From Cycas panzhihuaensis (taxonomy: Eukaryota > Cycadophyta), in the NCBI GenBank assembly GCA_023213395.1, contig CM041465.1:188673741-188737740 (forward strand): a stretch of DNA of 64,000 nt. The letters run 5' to 3'. A model generated the notes under the pieces. That model saw only the letters and a program-made list of their open reading frames with translations. It ran no database searches and had not been told where the DNA came from. The translations under genes and the position numbers were made by a program. Position 1 is the first letter of the stretch. The number at the start of each line of letters is the position of its first letter. Positions 47,776-59,599 of the stretch are shown here, one piece after another.

Positions 47776-49511
47776 CTACCAAAATCTAAAATTTATTATA
47801 TGATCTTTATGCAAGTTTTTAAAGAAATTAATTAACATGTAAAACTAGTCAATATACTTCATTCTTCATGCATATAACTAATTCTTTAAGGAGGTGATAA
47901 ATAATGCATAAAGAAAAGAGATTATTAAAGGATACTACTACTATTTTCTAATAATTTTTAGACTTATAAAATGATAAACAAACTATAAATCTGAATAATA
48001 ACATTCTTATAAAACTAGTCCCAATGGTTATATCATAATTAGAGTAGTAAGAGCTCCAAAAGGATCCTTGAACTATTTACAAAACTAAAAATCAGATATG
48101 TTTTACCATGTAATATTCTTAACTTTTCATTCGTAAGGTAAAGAAGCCAACTTGAAAATAAAAGTGAATGCAACCACAAGAATATAAGAAAAGAACTTCT
48201 TTCCTATTGTGAAGAATGCCTTAGAATGACTAGATTTTCTTTCAAATGACCAACTCTTTTATAAACTTTCCTTTAAAGCAAATCAAAGTTAGAAGAACAA
48301 CAATAAAAAGAGGCCAAACTAGAGCCCAACAATGCCAAAAGAGAGTGGCAAACTAACTAAAAAATAGGCTACTGTGAAAGAGTAGGAAGAGGTAGCTAAA
48401 TGAATAGTGGAGAGATGATTGTGCTCCACCCTAGTCTACCCTTAAGGAATCCCACAAAGGGTTGATCTTTCAGTGTATATTTCATAATGCAAAACCAATA
48501 CAAAATAACTACTACAGTAATTAGCCAAACAAAAGAAAATTTTCTAAGCCAAAATCACCTCTAAAACACCATGAAATAAGCAAAAAGTATAATAGGAAAG
48601 ATCTTATCAAATTAGAAGAAGTTTAAAGTATAAAACTTAATGAAGATTTAAGAAAACAGAAACTTAGACCATCAAAATTCGAATAGCAATAAGATAGTGA
48701 CAAAACTCCATTAAGATTTCACCCAAAAGTCTTCAAAAATATTAGATTTTAGTCTCACATCAGTAGTCTTTAAGAAATCTCTAAAAGATCTAAAAATTCA
48801 CACCAAAACTGAACAAATCACTCCTAACTTATCAACCTACAACCAATAAAGACTCAAGAACACTTCTGGGTATCGAAGGAATCAAATTCCACTGAATCTA
48901 GGTGGCAGTATATAAAATTTTAGCAACGCTACCTAAGTTTTCCTTTCATGATAGTGAAAAACATGATCAATCACCTTTTTCACCTACCAAAAATGTGACT
49001 TTATTCTAAAACCACAGCAGGTCATATTTTTAGCAGCGCTAAAAATACAATAATAATGCAGTCAAAAATTGATTAAAAATAATAAAAATTAGTATCAAAT
49101 GAAGATCTAATCATGAAAATAACTTCATTAACGAGTAGATAAGCCTAGGATTAGGTGAAATTCATTATATACAAGCCCAAAAAGTTAACCAACAACAAAA
49201 TTTAGATGAAATCTTTAAAACAAAGCAAAAATTACAAGTTTTGAAGGAAAATATAAGGTTAAATTAATCATGAAAGAAAGTGTTTGGTGTCATAGTTTAC
49301 ATCATCAATGAATAGTAGTAAAAATACAAGTTACACCATCATTGCTAACTATACTTCATTAATTAAACTTCATTTATCACTTTAATAAAACATGGCCTAA
49401 TTTACCATCAAACAAAATTCATCAATCATCTCTAATAAAACCATATACAACATGCTATGATTTACCAATATAAGCCAAAAACAAACCTAAGGGCCAGGTT
49501 TTAATGAAACA
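47776..49511 (-). repeat. 3' LTR of element I, part right of J
   Basis: Ends '...aatgaaaca' before a polypurine tract, as the J LTR ends '...aggaaaca'. The stretch 48390-48470 parallels J 34530-34620 ('gagtggcccacc' type). The left end of this LTR should lie left of 33420 but was not found. Confidence 0.65.
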
Positions 49512-49525
49512 TTTACCCCCTTAAT
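49512..49525 (-). promoter_or_regulatory. Polypurine tract of element I
   Basis: On the minus strand GTATTAAGGGGGTAAA abuts the LTR end, equivalent to the J tract at 36162. Confidence 0.7.
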
Positions 49526-49759
49526 ACTTGAGGCTCCTATTTTAGAGAGAATGATAGGATGGTGAAAGGTGGCAATGATGCAAGTATTTGTCATTCTAAT
49601 TAGGATGATAGGAATCAAATGAAGTACATCCATGATGAGGTAACACAACTATATGACTTAGTATGAAATGGAATCCATGTGACAACTAGATTCAACAAAG
49701 TTCCTACTAGTAAATCTACTAAAAAAGGCTAGGTAACTCTGACTAAAACATAACTATTT

Positions 49760-49950
49760 ACACCTTTTGCCTAAAAGGACTGGGCACCTAATCACCAAAA
49801 AATTACCCAAAAAGACTGGGTATCTGTCATCACCAAAAACCTACCCAAAAGGACTAGGTATTAACCAACATTAAAGACTTACCCAAAAGGACTAGGTACT
49901 CCACCAAAACATCACTATATTCACCTTCTTGCCCAAAAGGATAGGATGTT
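49760..49950. repeat. Tandem array with 'acccaaaaggactaggta' core
   Basis: Five copies of 'cc(c/t)aaaaggac' or close variants begin at 49770, 49806, 49843, 49881 and 49931. Spacing is 35-50 bp. Confidence 0.85.
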
Positions 49951-49974
49951 TAATGTGACCAAACACCTACTTAG

Positions 49975-50085
49975 TGACCACAAACTGGATGAGACTTTGG
50001 TATTATACAATGTGCCCATAAAGTGGATGGGACTTCATTGCCAAGTGTCCATGAACTAGATAGGACTCTAATGTACAATGGATCG
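49975..50085. repeat. Short tandem repeat with 'ggatgggact' core
   Basis: Three imperfect units of about 40 bp: 'aaactggatgagact', 'aaagtggatgggact' and 'gaactagataggact'. Confidence 0.75.
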
Positions 50086-50152
50086 TAGTTTATCTCTCTT
50101 TAACAATGCATTAGAGGGAAGTCTTTTCACCAAAATAAAAAGGATAGACTAT

Positions 50153-50536
50153 CATAGTTTACTAGCTCATTAGTAGGTGACTTTTCATAGTTTAGCCTTG
50201 TTAATGGGTGAGGGCTTTTGGAGGTTGATTTTCTTAGTTTAGCCTCATTAACAACCAAATTCAGAGGGTTCCCTATCATAGTTTGAGCTCGTTAACAAGT
50301 TAAAAAGGCCTCGAAGCATCGATCCTGTCATAGTTTTAGCTCGTTAATAGGTGGAAGAAGGTTCAAAGCATGGTTCTTATCATAGTTTAAACTCATTAAC
50401 ATGTAGAAAAAGGTTCAGAGTATGGTTCTTGTCATAGTTTAAACTCATTAATAAGTAGAAAAAGGTTTGGAGTATGGTTTCTATCATAGTTTCAACTCAT
50501 TAATAGGTGGAAAAAAGTTTAGAGTAAGGTCCTTTA
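50153..50536. repeat. Tandem array with 52-bp period
   Basis: 'catagttt...aactcattaataggtgg' units begin at 50277, 50329, 50381, 50433 and 50485, exactly 52 bp apart. Three more diverged units begin at 50153, 50186 and 50233. One copy occurs in J (36479), and two related copies lie at 59517 and 59562, on the far side of element H. Confidence 0.93.
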
Positions 50537-51429
50537 AAGATAAACATCAAAAATTAGCATGTGAGATAGGATCTAGTGATAAATCATACCTCCAAAGAGA
50601 AGAAAGAGACCTAATAATCCTTATTATATAACAAAATAATAATTAGTCTTTGTTAAAGAAAACATATGTATTTTTTTTATGTTTCAATATTGATTTGGAA
50701 AGAGTAGTGACTAAAATGGGTGATGTTTTACTATGACAAACACCATGAGTGCCCAGGAGAATTCTGAAAAGAGAAAGTGAGAAAAGGGCCTCTGTATATA
50801 TAGGAAAATGAACGAGAAAGTGTCTCATTTTCATGCATGAGAGGAGGAGAAAATGAGAGACCTAGAGGCCATAATTTCATTTTCTAGAGTGATTATGAAC
50901 TCTTTCTAATTAGGGATGAGCTCTATAGGATCCTAAACATCAAGATGGAGTAGAGAGCAAGGTACCTGGTGAGTGGAACATGTTAATTTTTTTTTATTTT
51001 TTAGTCTTTTAATGAAAAATATGACAATACAAAGCAAAAAGTGTGACTAGTGCACTAAAAATATGACTAACAAATAAAAATGGTGACTAACCAGTGAAAA
51101 ACTTGATTTCAGTATTAAGGCCCATCAGAGGAAGTCACATTTTTTACTATGAAGTTGTGTTTTTCACTATGAAACTATATTTTTGGTTAGATGATCACAC
51201 TTTTGAACTTTCAATATTTAAAACTTTAAAAAATCAAAATTTTAAATTTGAACAAGTTACTAATAGGTTGAAATTAATGTGATGCAGCCCTGAAGAGAGT
51301 GAAGACTTGAGAAAATAAAGGAATGGCCATTGGGAAGCTCATTGGTTAATTACATGAGGTAGGATGTGGCATTTTGAGAGTGTATGGCCTCTCACAGGCA
51401 AGTAGGTCTACTCAACTTATGATAGAGCA
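50537..51429. other. Spacer in element I before the antisense PMD gene
   Basis: A+T-rich and decayed. Frames at 50643-50834 (minus) and 51094-51282 (plus) have no recognisable family. Sequence from about 51290 may be the 5' part of the PMD gene. Confidence 0.4.
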
Positions 51430-52985
51430 TGAAATACTTCACAATTTTATCAGTTGTTAGATCCCAAGATGAAATGTCTTTAGAGATTAGGTGATTAGAG
51501 ATATTGAGATCACTCTAAGAGATGTAGGGAGGATCTTGGGAATTGGTTGGCATGGGAAGGGGGTTCACCTCATCAAGGTGATAGACGAGAAATCCCACAT
51601 GGCTTACAATACATATTTGAGAGGATTTACTAATCAGATAGATTAGCATGGGATCTTCATTGAGGTTATCAGGATAGTAAGAGGTGTACTAATAGTGAGG
51701 GGGATCATTACTTTAACCATTATCTACTAGATAGCGAGCACACAAAACTTCATGGGGATCCTAGTTGAGTGGATAGGGGTAGTGAGACAATGTGAGAACG
51801 GTATTTAGCTTAATTAGGGGTAGTATGTTATCGATAACATCAGCCACCAGCTGTCGAGGATCTAAAGAATAGAGAGGGGTGGTTCCTCATACATCTCCAT
51901 ACTTATGTGTTTACTCTATGACCATATTCCATTAATGTGACCAGAGGGAGACCCAAGAGAGCTAATACTTATGGATCCAGGAATGAATAGATGGCATATG
52001 AGGTCCTTGATTCATAACAGACTAGTTATCATCGTGAGGGCCATACATAGTCCTCTCCTCAATAGGATGATGAGGAGACATCTAGTAGAGGATGCCTACA
52101 CAGGGCTCCTAGTGTGGAGTGATGATGAGATGGACACTGTGGAGAGGGTAGCAGCAGAAGAGGCTCCTAAAGTGAGGTAAGGGAGAGGGAGAGGATGTGA
52201 TGGAGGAGCACGTAGTGGTAGAGGTGGTGGAAGAGGAGAGGAGGCAATATGAGGAGGTAGAAGAGGTGCCTCCTCTAGTGGTGTAGTAGGAGGGAATCAC
52301 CAGGTACTCGAGCAAGGAGGTGGAGCACCTATGGAGGGGAGAGAAGGCTCCATTCAAAGTATGGAGCTAGGATCTATTGATGGCTAGGATAGAGATGGAG
52401 GAAGCATAATTGGAGAGGGGAGAGATGCTCAAGAGGCTCATCAGGATCCATAGGGAGGAGAGGTACTACCAGTAGGGGAGGTATTGGGTGGAGAGCCAAC
52501 ATGAGGAGCATCTCTAAGTATGTAATTTAATTGGTTTATTTCTCACATCACATAGTATTTCTTTTCTTTTGAGAGCCTTTTTCTTCTAAGGGACTGATCA
52601 CAGATGGCATATTTCTATTCAGCAAGTGATGAGATGGTTATCGTGAGGGAAGTTTAGAGGATTTTGTAGGTGATCTTCCCCTATATTTTAGCATTGGGTG
52701 AGGTTCCTTCTTAGAATATGGCAGATCGTAGACTATTGGGGCATCATATAGAGTATTATAGCCATTCACTCAGAGCTTGAGACCTCTACCTAGATACAAG
52801 AGTAGAGTTATAGACCTAAGAGCTAGCGATAAGGGTAAGTGAGGAGGAGAGGAGACACCTATAGAGGATGACATTGGCTCAGGTAGGAGCCAAGTATACT
52901 CCATCAACTAACATGATAGTGCAGCAGGGGCAACACCATCTCCCACCCTGAGGAGAGTCTATATGTAGGGACACCTTGGGTAGGA
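51430..52985 (+). pseudogene. Antisense plant-mobile-domain gene of element I, two probable exons
   Basis: 'DIEITLRDVGRILGIGWHGK' near 51510 is the same PMD core as 'MTVTPRDIRQVLGV' in J. Downstream, 51971-52180 is open ('MRRHLVEDAYTGLLVWSDDE'), then a Gly/Glu-rich linker at 52180-52510. A probable intron lies at 52518-52622. The second exon gives 'ILALGEVPS', 'MADRRLLGHHIEYYSHSLRA' and 'DLYLDTRVEL' between stops, paralleling the J second exon. It runs opposite to the element. Many stops make it a pseudogene. In the host, PMD proteins MAIN and MAIL1 act in the nucleus in gene and transposon silencing; the role of transposon-borne copies is unknown. Confidence 0.68.
52518..52622 (+). other. 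Probable intron in the antisense PMD gene of element I
   Basis: 105 bp, donor CTAA|GTATGT and acceptor TTTCTATTCAG|CA with a pyrimidine run. Phase 1, like the J intron. Confidence 0.55.
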
Positions 52986-54114
52986 GGGAGAGAGCAGATC
53001 CAGATGTACCCTAGGGATCTCATCAAGGATCACAGAGATGAGTGTATAGTATATTATATGGGAGATATGAGAATGATGTGAGGCATTTTATAAGCCTCCA
53101 ATATGTATTGTGGGTGTATGTATTATGAATCACCTAGGTGACAGATGTACTATATTTTATTATCATATGTATATATTGATCTCTTTCTCTCAAAACTTGT
53201 GTATGATTGCTTATCTCTAGACTATTTGTTTCCCCTTATTCCCATTTAAATTTGAGCATAGGATACATTTATTAATGTGACTATCGAAAGAAACATGTAA
53301 TATTTTTTTTTATCATTTTTTACTTTTTTTATTCTTTTATAGTTATATAATTTTTTATTTGATCTCTTATGATACTATATATATGGTAGTTTATACTTGT
53401 TCTTGAGTAGAGATAGTTTGGGAAAGATATGATCATGAGAAATAATGAAGACTAGAAGATAGATAAAAAATCAAAAATGGAATAAGTGAAAGATTTACTT
53501 ATTCTATTTTCATAAACTTAAAACCATCTAGAACCAAACTGTAATAAGTTTATAAAAGGAGAAGATGGAGTAATGTGATTCTCCCAAAAGAAACCTCATA
53601 TGACTCACATCATACTCCTAATAGATTATATAAACATAGGATAATCCTATATTTAAATAATATATTATAAAGAAAGCAAGTTGTTTATCAAATAAAACTA
53701 ATCTTACTTAATAAACAACTAGTTATCCAAGTATATTAGATTCCTTATTAGATCCTTCTAGGGGCAAGAAGCTTTTAAGAACTTACCTTCTACCAAGATC
53801 CTCCACGACCCAAGATTCCCATGTAGGTTTAGCCCTTTTACATATCTCATTTCAATCTCATATCTATTGCCACAATCTTCTAACTACCCCAATCTATAGT
53901 CTTGCTAAACTAATAGTTTATACTCATCACAAAGTGAGAGTTTATATTAATTCCAGAGTGGAGGTACCCCCATATAAAAGAAGCAATTTAATCGAAATAA
54001 TCATTCAAGATTAAGGAAACAAGAGCTCCAACTTTAAGGTTAAAAGCACGAGGTATATACTGAATAGTCACTAAAGCAAATAGGGACAACAATGATAAAG
54101 TCTGATGATATAAA
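52986..54114. other. Decayed spacer in element I
   Basis: A+T-rich sequence between the PMD gene and the extra RNase H. Nothing recognised. Confidence 0.5.
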
Positions 54115-54400
54115 ATAAGGAGTCATGAGGAGTGGACCTAGTACATTCTAACTAATTAATAGACTACAACCTAAGAGTCAATATATATAGTAATAGGTCT
54201 AAGTTAAAAACGAGAAACATCTAACAAGGCTCTTATAATCATAAGATATTCAACTTCATAATTGGTTATCCTAGGTATAAAAAAAACTTGTGGAAAGGAG
54301 GGGACTTCCTAATTGGTCATAAACCACCTAAGCATAAGCAAACGGTCCTAAGTTTCCTCTACTATCCCCATCAGTGAAGATACTCAATACCATGGGAATT
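54115..54400 (-). pseudogene. Extra RNase H domain of element I
   Basis: Minus-strand translation has 'IFTDGDSRGNLGPFAYA' (near 54380-54330), 'NYEVEYLMIIRALLDV' (near 54265-54220), and 'IYIDS', a stop, then 'VVVY' (near 54190-54165). The three acidic catalytic positions D, E and D are retained. It is homologous to the J copy at 36715-37000. Here it lies between integrase and the PMD gene; in J it lies beyond the PMD gene. Stops at several Trp/Gln positions. Confidence 0.75.
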
Positions 54401-55233
54401 ATAGGATTAAAACTTGGAGACTGTATGATGGATATAGCAAAGTGTATAAATCAATCAATAAGGAGATGGTGATAAATGTACACCTTTGACTGTGATGAAG
54501 AGAGAAGGAAGATCATAAGTAGGATTATTATAATCAAAACTAATAAGGTGTTAAGAAGGGTTCAATTGTAACTAAGCCCATAATAGACCTAAGTAGCTAG
54601 ATTCAAAAATCCTGAATAACTTATCCAAATGAACCTAATCTATAGATAGATAGGTGGGGATGAAGCCATCATATGACTTACCCTAGATTACAAGAGGATG
54701 AAAACAACAAACTTTATTTTTTTTTTTTCTTTTAACTCTTTACTTTCTTTTTTTTTTGCTTCACTTTTTTACTTTTACTTTTATTCCACTTTCACTTTTT
54801 ACAAAAAATGGATCATAATCATCCACCTAAGAAACTCTTCTACTCAACATAGTAAGGATTTCTCCTTTTTAATAAAATCTAACAAATAAAATGGGCTAAC
54901 CTCCTTAAAGAATGAATTATAAAAAAAGAGGATATTAAAATCATGGTGTCTCCAAGTGTGAAGGGAAGGCGGTAGAATGAGTATCTACTCTAAAAGGTTA
55001 ATAGAGAGAACTGAGGATAATAAAAATAGTTAACAATTAGTGATATATGACCAAAAAGGAAACCCCTAGGTAACATACTAATAAATAAAAGTATGATCTA
55101 GATTAATGACTAGGTACTTGAAGTTGATGAATATATTCCTCTTTTTAGGATAAAAGTAAAATAAAGCTGGGGGCCTAAGCTCTCTTTTAAGTATAGAACC
55201 CAAAAGAGAATGAGATCCAACTGTAGTGATAGA
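54401..55233 (-). other. Spacer in element I left of element H
   Basis: Decayed internal sequence. 54698-54889 is low-complexity pyrimidine-rich. Nothing recognised. It ends at the ATAGA target copy of element H. Confidence 0.5.
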
Positions 55234-55557
55234 TGAAGGTTCTAAATGGAGAGTAGAGCAAAGCAGAAAACTAGAGATAACTTAATCCATAGTGTAAGAT
55301 ATATGTAACAATATTTGTATTAACCCATATTACTGAAAGCACATAAAAATTCTTCAATAAGGTGGTGTTGATGAACACCAGGGTATAGAACCCCATGAGA
55401 TATATAATTTTGAGGGAGGAGGGAAACCTCCTCAACCTCTAATTTAAATTATTATAAAATAATACATAACATTAAATATACACTTACTTAGCTTACTATT
55501 GAGGCTTGTGCACTGCATATTCCAATGCGGGGTCATGTGATGAGCATTAACCCAACA
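55234..55557 (-). repeat. 3' LTR of element H
   Basis: 324 bp. The block 'gagggaggagggaaacctcc' near 55411 is shared with the A LTR ('gaggagggaaactcc'). Confidence 0.95.
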
Positions 55558-55572
55558 TTCTCCCCCTTAATG
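55558..55572 (-). promoter_or_regulatory. Polypurine tract of element H
   Basis: On the minus strand CCATTAAGGGGGAGAA abuts the LTR, nearly identical to the tract of element A. Confidence 0.9.
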
Positions 55573-56275
55573 GTCATTACATACATCCTTATCTTCTGCT
55601 TGAACTTGTGATACTTGTACTTAAGAAAGACTTTGAATACTTATCCTTTGGCTTTTTCATCATTCGTAAAGTGGTCATTAACTTGCCTCATCATCCTTTC
55701 AGTAATATGTGTCTCTTTAGTATTATATGGTTCAAATGATCTCCAAGTAAGTATGACCTATTTCAAATGGGGATGAATGACTACATCTTTGACTTTATCT
55801 TCTGGAATCTTTATTTTATAAGTAGTGATCATGTCAAAGTGCTTCTCCCCCTCAAATGAAGAATTATCTTCATGTGCATCAATGTGATTGTTTATTTGAC
55901 TTGAGTCTTCTTCATTAGTCTTTTCAACACAATAAACCTACTCTAACATCTATCTCACATGTACAACATTATCATAGTTAAACTAATTCACATTAAGGGT
56001 TTCTCTCCCATAAATAGAGTGTAGTGTATGTATATGGATTTGAATGTTGTCATCTAAAAAACATTAGAAAATATATTGTCATCTATTATACTAAATAATA
56101 TAGCTAAGGTCTCATTGTCCTTCTTTATATGTTCTTTAGTATTTAGTTCATATCCATCTTTGACATATTTCCAAAGGTTATTTGTAACAAAATATGTTTT
56201 CATTATTTTACTCCATAGTTGAAATCCATTTCTATCAAATATAGGAAATCTTATTTTATTTAGATTCATTGCCAT
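55573..56275 (-). pseudogene. Gag-like ORF of element H with conserved C-terminal signature
   Basis: Starts at ATG 56275 with 'MAMNLNKIRFPIFDRNGFQL' and 'LWKYVKDGYELNTKEHIKKD', a copia Gag N-terminal domain open to 56054. It then continues through several shifts and stops. Near the 3' end 'THITERMMRQVNDHF' and, after a stop, 'VFKVFLKYKYHKFKQK' (about 55710-55605) match the tails of the G and A ORFs. 'DKVKDVVIH' upstream matches 'DKVKTASIH' of A. The frame ends against the polypurine tract. Confidence 0.82.
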
Positions 56276-59039
56276 TATGAAAGGACTTTAGTACATAATC
56301 AAAAAAGTATGATTTTCAAAGAAGACTAATTCTCAAATGAATAAATAACTTAAAATAAGTAATACTTCTATATCAATATATTTATGAAAAGTGAAGTAAC
56401 TAATCAAGATATCCCTTCTTAATAAACTAAAATGAGTGCTAATATGCAAACCAATCTCTTTCAAATTAAAATGCTTATATGCACCTTCTATAGGTGAAGC
56501 AATGAATCAATGAAGTTTTTTAATATTAAATGCTCTTAAATCAAGAATGCTAAGTGAATATTTGATACATAAAATGAACAAGAAAAGGACTTGTAATTAT
56601 GGATTTTCTATGCACTTCTCAAAAAATTGACTTTAGAATAAATAAGAAAGCTTCTTGACTAATGAACTAATTAACTTAAGATGTATGAAGATGATTGCAA
56701 ATATTCTTTGAAATAACATGAATAAATATGAAGCTCCTTTGTAGATTTATAAGCAAACTAGGCAGAATCTTTCATGCAAATTAAATAAGGCCTTTAAACA
56801 TGTAAATTTAAAATAAAGTACCCTTGATGATGAAAAAATATAGAATCTCAATAAGATTCTTTTATCTAAGCTTGAATTTTCAAAAAATAAAGAGTTGCTT
56901 AGGCAAATAAAAATAACCTTTTTCAATGCAAAGAGAATAGTTATTCCATTGAAAATAGTAAAAATAAGAATTTGAAATGCAAATCTACCCTTGATGATAT
57001 AAATGCTTAAAAGAATATAACTTTCTTATAGAAAATAAACAATTAGAATGTAAAGAAATACCCATTTTGATTGTATAGTTGCTCTTAGCTTTTAAAACTA
57101 GTTGTTTACTGCAAAAAGAAACTTAAAAATGCAAATAAGAGATGATAAAAACTTTAAGAATGAGTTGTTAGTAAATAATAAATCAACTATAACCTTTTGA
57201 GATCATATAATATATGAAAAAGTCACAAAGTGATACTAATAAGGACTAAATAAGGAGCTGATAATAAGTTGCTTTAAAAACCTACTAAATAAACTCAGAA
57301 TTAAATGAAATCTATCTTGAATTGAAGAACATTAAATTATCTTTCCAATATATTTGACTGTTCAAAATTTTAACTTCTGTAGCTTAAGATTTTAGTTAGT
57401 AAGTATAATGACCCCTTTGTGGGTCTGAAATAGTGCTACACAATAAAATGTTATAAAAACATAATATAATCTTATAAGAAGTATAAAAAGAGTTCACTTA
57501 TGGATAAAAGACCTTTAAATCTAATTTATTTCAAAAGAAACTTAAAGAAAAACTTCAAAAATCATTGATTAATAAGCAATTAGGCTTAGTGCAATACCTA
57601 AAATTCAACAGCTGGTAACACGTGCAAAGTGACTTCAAAATACTTATGAAACTATGCCAGTACGTAGAGATCTGGGTCAACTTTCTAGTAAAGCTAACAA
57701 ATCAGAAAATGGATTTTGAACAAGGAAGATATAGCCAAAATAGTAAAGTAACCTCTTTATATTTAATAAACCAAAGGCTAAAAAAAGAGGTGAATTTAGA
57801 TCATTAAAAGTAGGTCAAATCAGATCCAAAAATAGAAAGCAACTAGTTTACACTAAAGCCCTCAAAATTCTAGTCACAATGGAAAAGGTTTCATCAAAAA
57901 CTAGTACTCTAACAAGAAGTTATGACAAAAAAATACTAGGTACCCTTTTAAAGCAAAATAAATAAAAGGAATTTTTTTGTAAAGTTGAATTGGCCCCTTT
58001 TAATGAATAGTGGAGGTCACGTGGAAGTGATGGGACTGGGGGATAAGGCCTTAAGGGGCTAGAGCCTTAATAAAATAACTAAAAAATTATAAACAATATT
58101 TAAATTTATAAACCTTAATAGTAATATTATTTGATGTTATTATAAAATTAATTAAAATAACATAAAGGGGCCAAATTAAAATGGTGACTTGCGCATAGAG
58201 AAGGAGGAGTAAACAGGTTAAAAGATTAATCAGATCAATCAACCTAAAGGTATAAAAAGGAGGCAATTCCATCCTCCATATTGATCTGGCTAGAACACAT
58301 GAAAAAAGCTGATTAAAGATTAAAAATATATATATATTAAGAAGAAAAAAATGCAGGCATCGATCAACTAACAATGAGTATAGTGAATACAGAGGATCAA
58401 ATAGGATGAAATAGCTTTATCTGATCTCAAATCTAAGCCAAGATGAGCACACAAGGGGGTGCCTAAGCAGAGTGAATAGGATTTTATAAAGAAATTTTAA
58501 AAATATTTAAAGAATTCAAAGAAAAACGATGAAAAACTAACAAAATGGAGCCAAGTCAACTCAGGTGGCTAGATCTCACCACATAGGAGATGGATTGATG
58601 CAAGATTTTAGGGGCAACTAGATGTCTAGGATAGTTAGTCGTTGGTAAATTTTAAAGCCAAATGAAGCTTTGTGGAGTGAGAATGAAGTAGAGGAGTAAA
58701 ACTAGTTCAAAATGAAGATCAAAGGTTCAGAGAGAGATTTCTCTCAGAATAGGCAACCAAATCGCAAATGGTTTTCACCATGAGCTAGAGAATTCAGTTC
58801 TAATCATAACGACCAGTCATATAGGGTAGTTTTATTTAAAGATGGAGAAGTTTGAATCAACTAAACATAATAGAACACCACAAGTATAAACGTATGAATA
58901 TATTAAAAAAAAATAAAAATCAAATAATAACCGTCAATTTTCTAAAGTTAAACATTAGTATGAGGTGTAATAATATTCACATACCAATATAAACAAAAAT
59001 GACTTGTGAAATCACCTAATTACATGCCAACTACCAACC
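56276..59039 (-). other. Leader of element H
   Basis: A+T-rich untranslated leader. Near 58010-58080 the 'gggactgggggataagg' block matches A (8265-8290) and F (2430-2450). Short frames (57622-57807, 58087-58374) have no recognisable family. Confidence 0.7.
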
Positions 59040-59040
59040 A

Positions 59041-59057
59041 TTAGCTCTGATACCAAA
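59041..59057 (-). promoter_or_regulatory. Primer-binding site of element H (tRNA-iMet)
   Basis: On the minus strand TTTGGTATCAGAGCTAA follows the LTR and contains the perfect TGGTATCAGAGC core. Confidence 0.93.
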
Positions 59058-59381
59058 TGAAGGTTCTGAACGGAGAGCAGATTAGAGTAGAAAACTAGAG
59101 ATAACTTAATCCATAGTGTAAAACATACGTAACAACATTTGTATTAACCCATATTGTTGAAAGTAAATTAAAATTCCTTAATAAGATGGTGTTGATGAAT
59201 ACCAGGGTATAAAACCCCATGAAATATACTATTTTAAGGGAGGAAGGAAACCTCCTCAACCTCCAATTCAAATTATTATAAAATAATGCATAACATTAAA
59301 TATATACTTACCTAACTTATCATTGAGGTTTGTGCATTGCATATTCCAATGTGGGGTTATGTGATGAGTATTAACCCAATA
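59058..59381 (-). repeat. 5' LTR of element H
   Basis: 324 bp copy of 55234-55557. On the plus strand it ends CCCAATA where the other copy has CCCAACA. Confidence 0.95.
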
Positions 59382-59599
59382 ATGGAAAGTTCACAATCAA
59401 TGTAGATGCTAGAAGGAGCAAAAGACTTACATGATTATGAGTTAGATCCATCACAAAAACACTGCAATACTCAAGGAAAGGAAGGAGATATTAGAAAGAA
59501 GAGGGGAATTTGCCCATAGTTTTAGCTCATTAGATAAAGGAACAAGCTTCAGAGCTATAGTTTATCCTCATTATAGAGGGGGTCATACGCATACTACTG

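Larger units (their letters stand above)
55234..59381 (-). mobile_element. Element H: gag-only copia element, same group as A and G
   Basis: Two 324-bp LTRs (55234-55557 and 59058-59381), TGAAGGTTCT...CCCAACA, with duplication ATAGA (55229-55233) versus ATGGA (59382-59386). The PBS at 59041-59057 and PPT at 55558-55572 give minus orientation. At 4.15 kb it has a 2.8-kb leader and one gag-like ORF that ends at the PPT. No pol domains. Confidence 0.95.

Noticed and set aside
50153-50536. Regularly spaced repeats resembling a CRISPR array
   Set aside because: The whole 52-bp unit is repeated, with no unique spacers, in a plant retrotransposon 3' region.
54698-54889. Open frame rich in Phe and Ser
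   Set aside because: Encoded by a long pyrimidine tract; low complexity.
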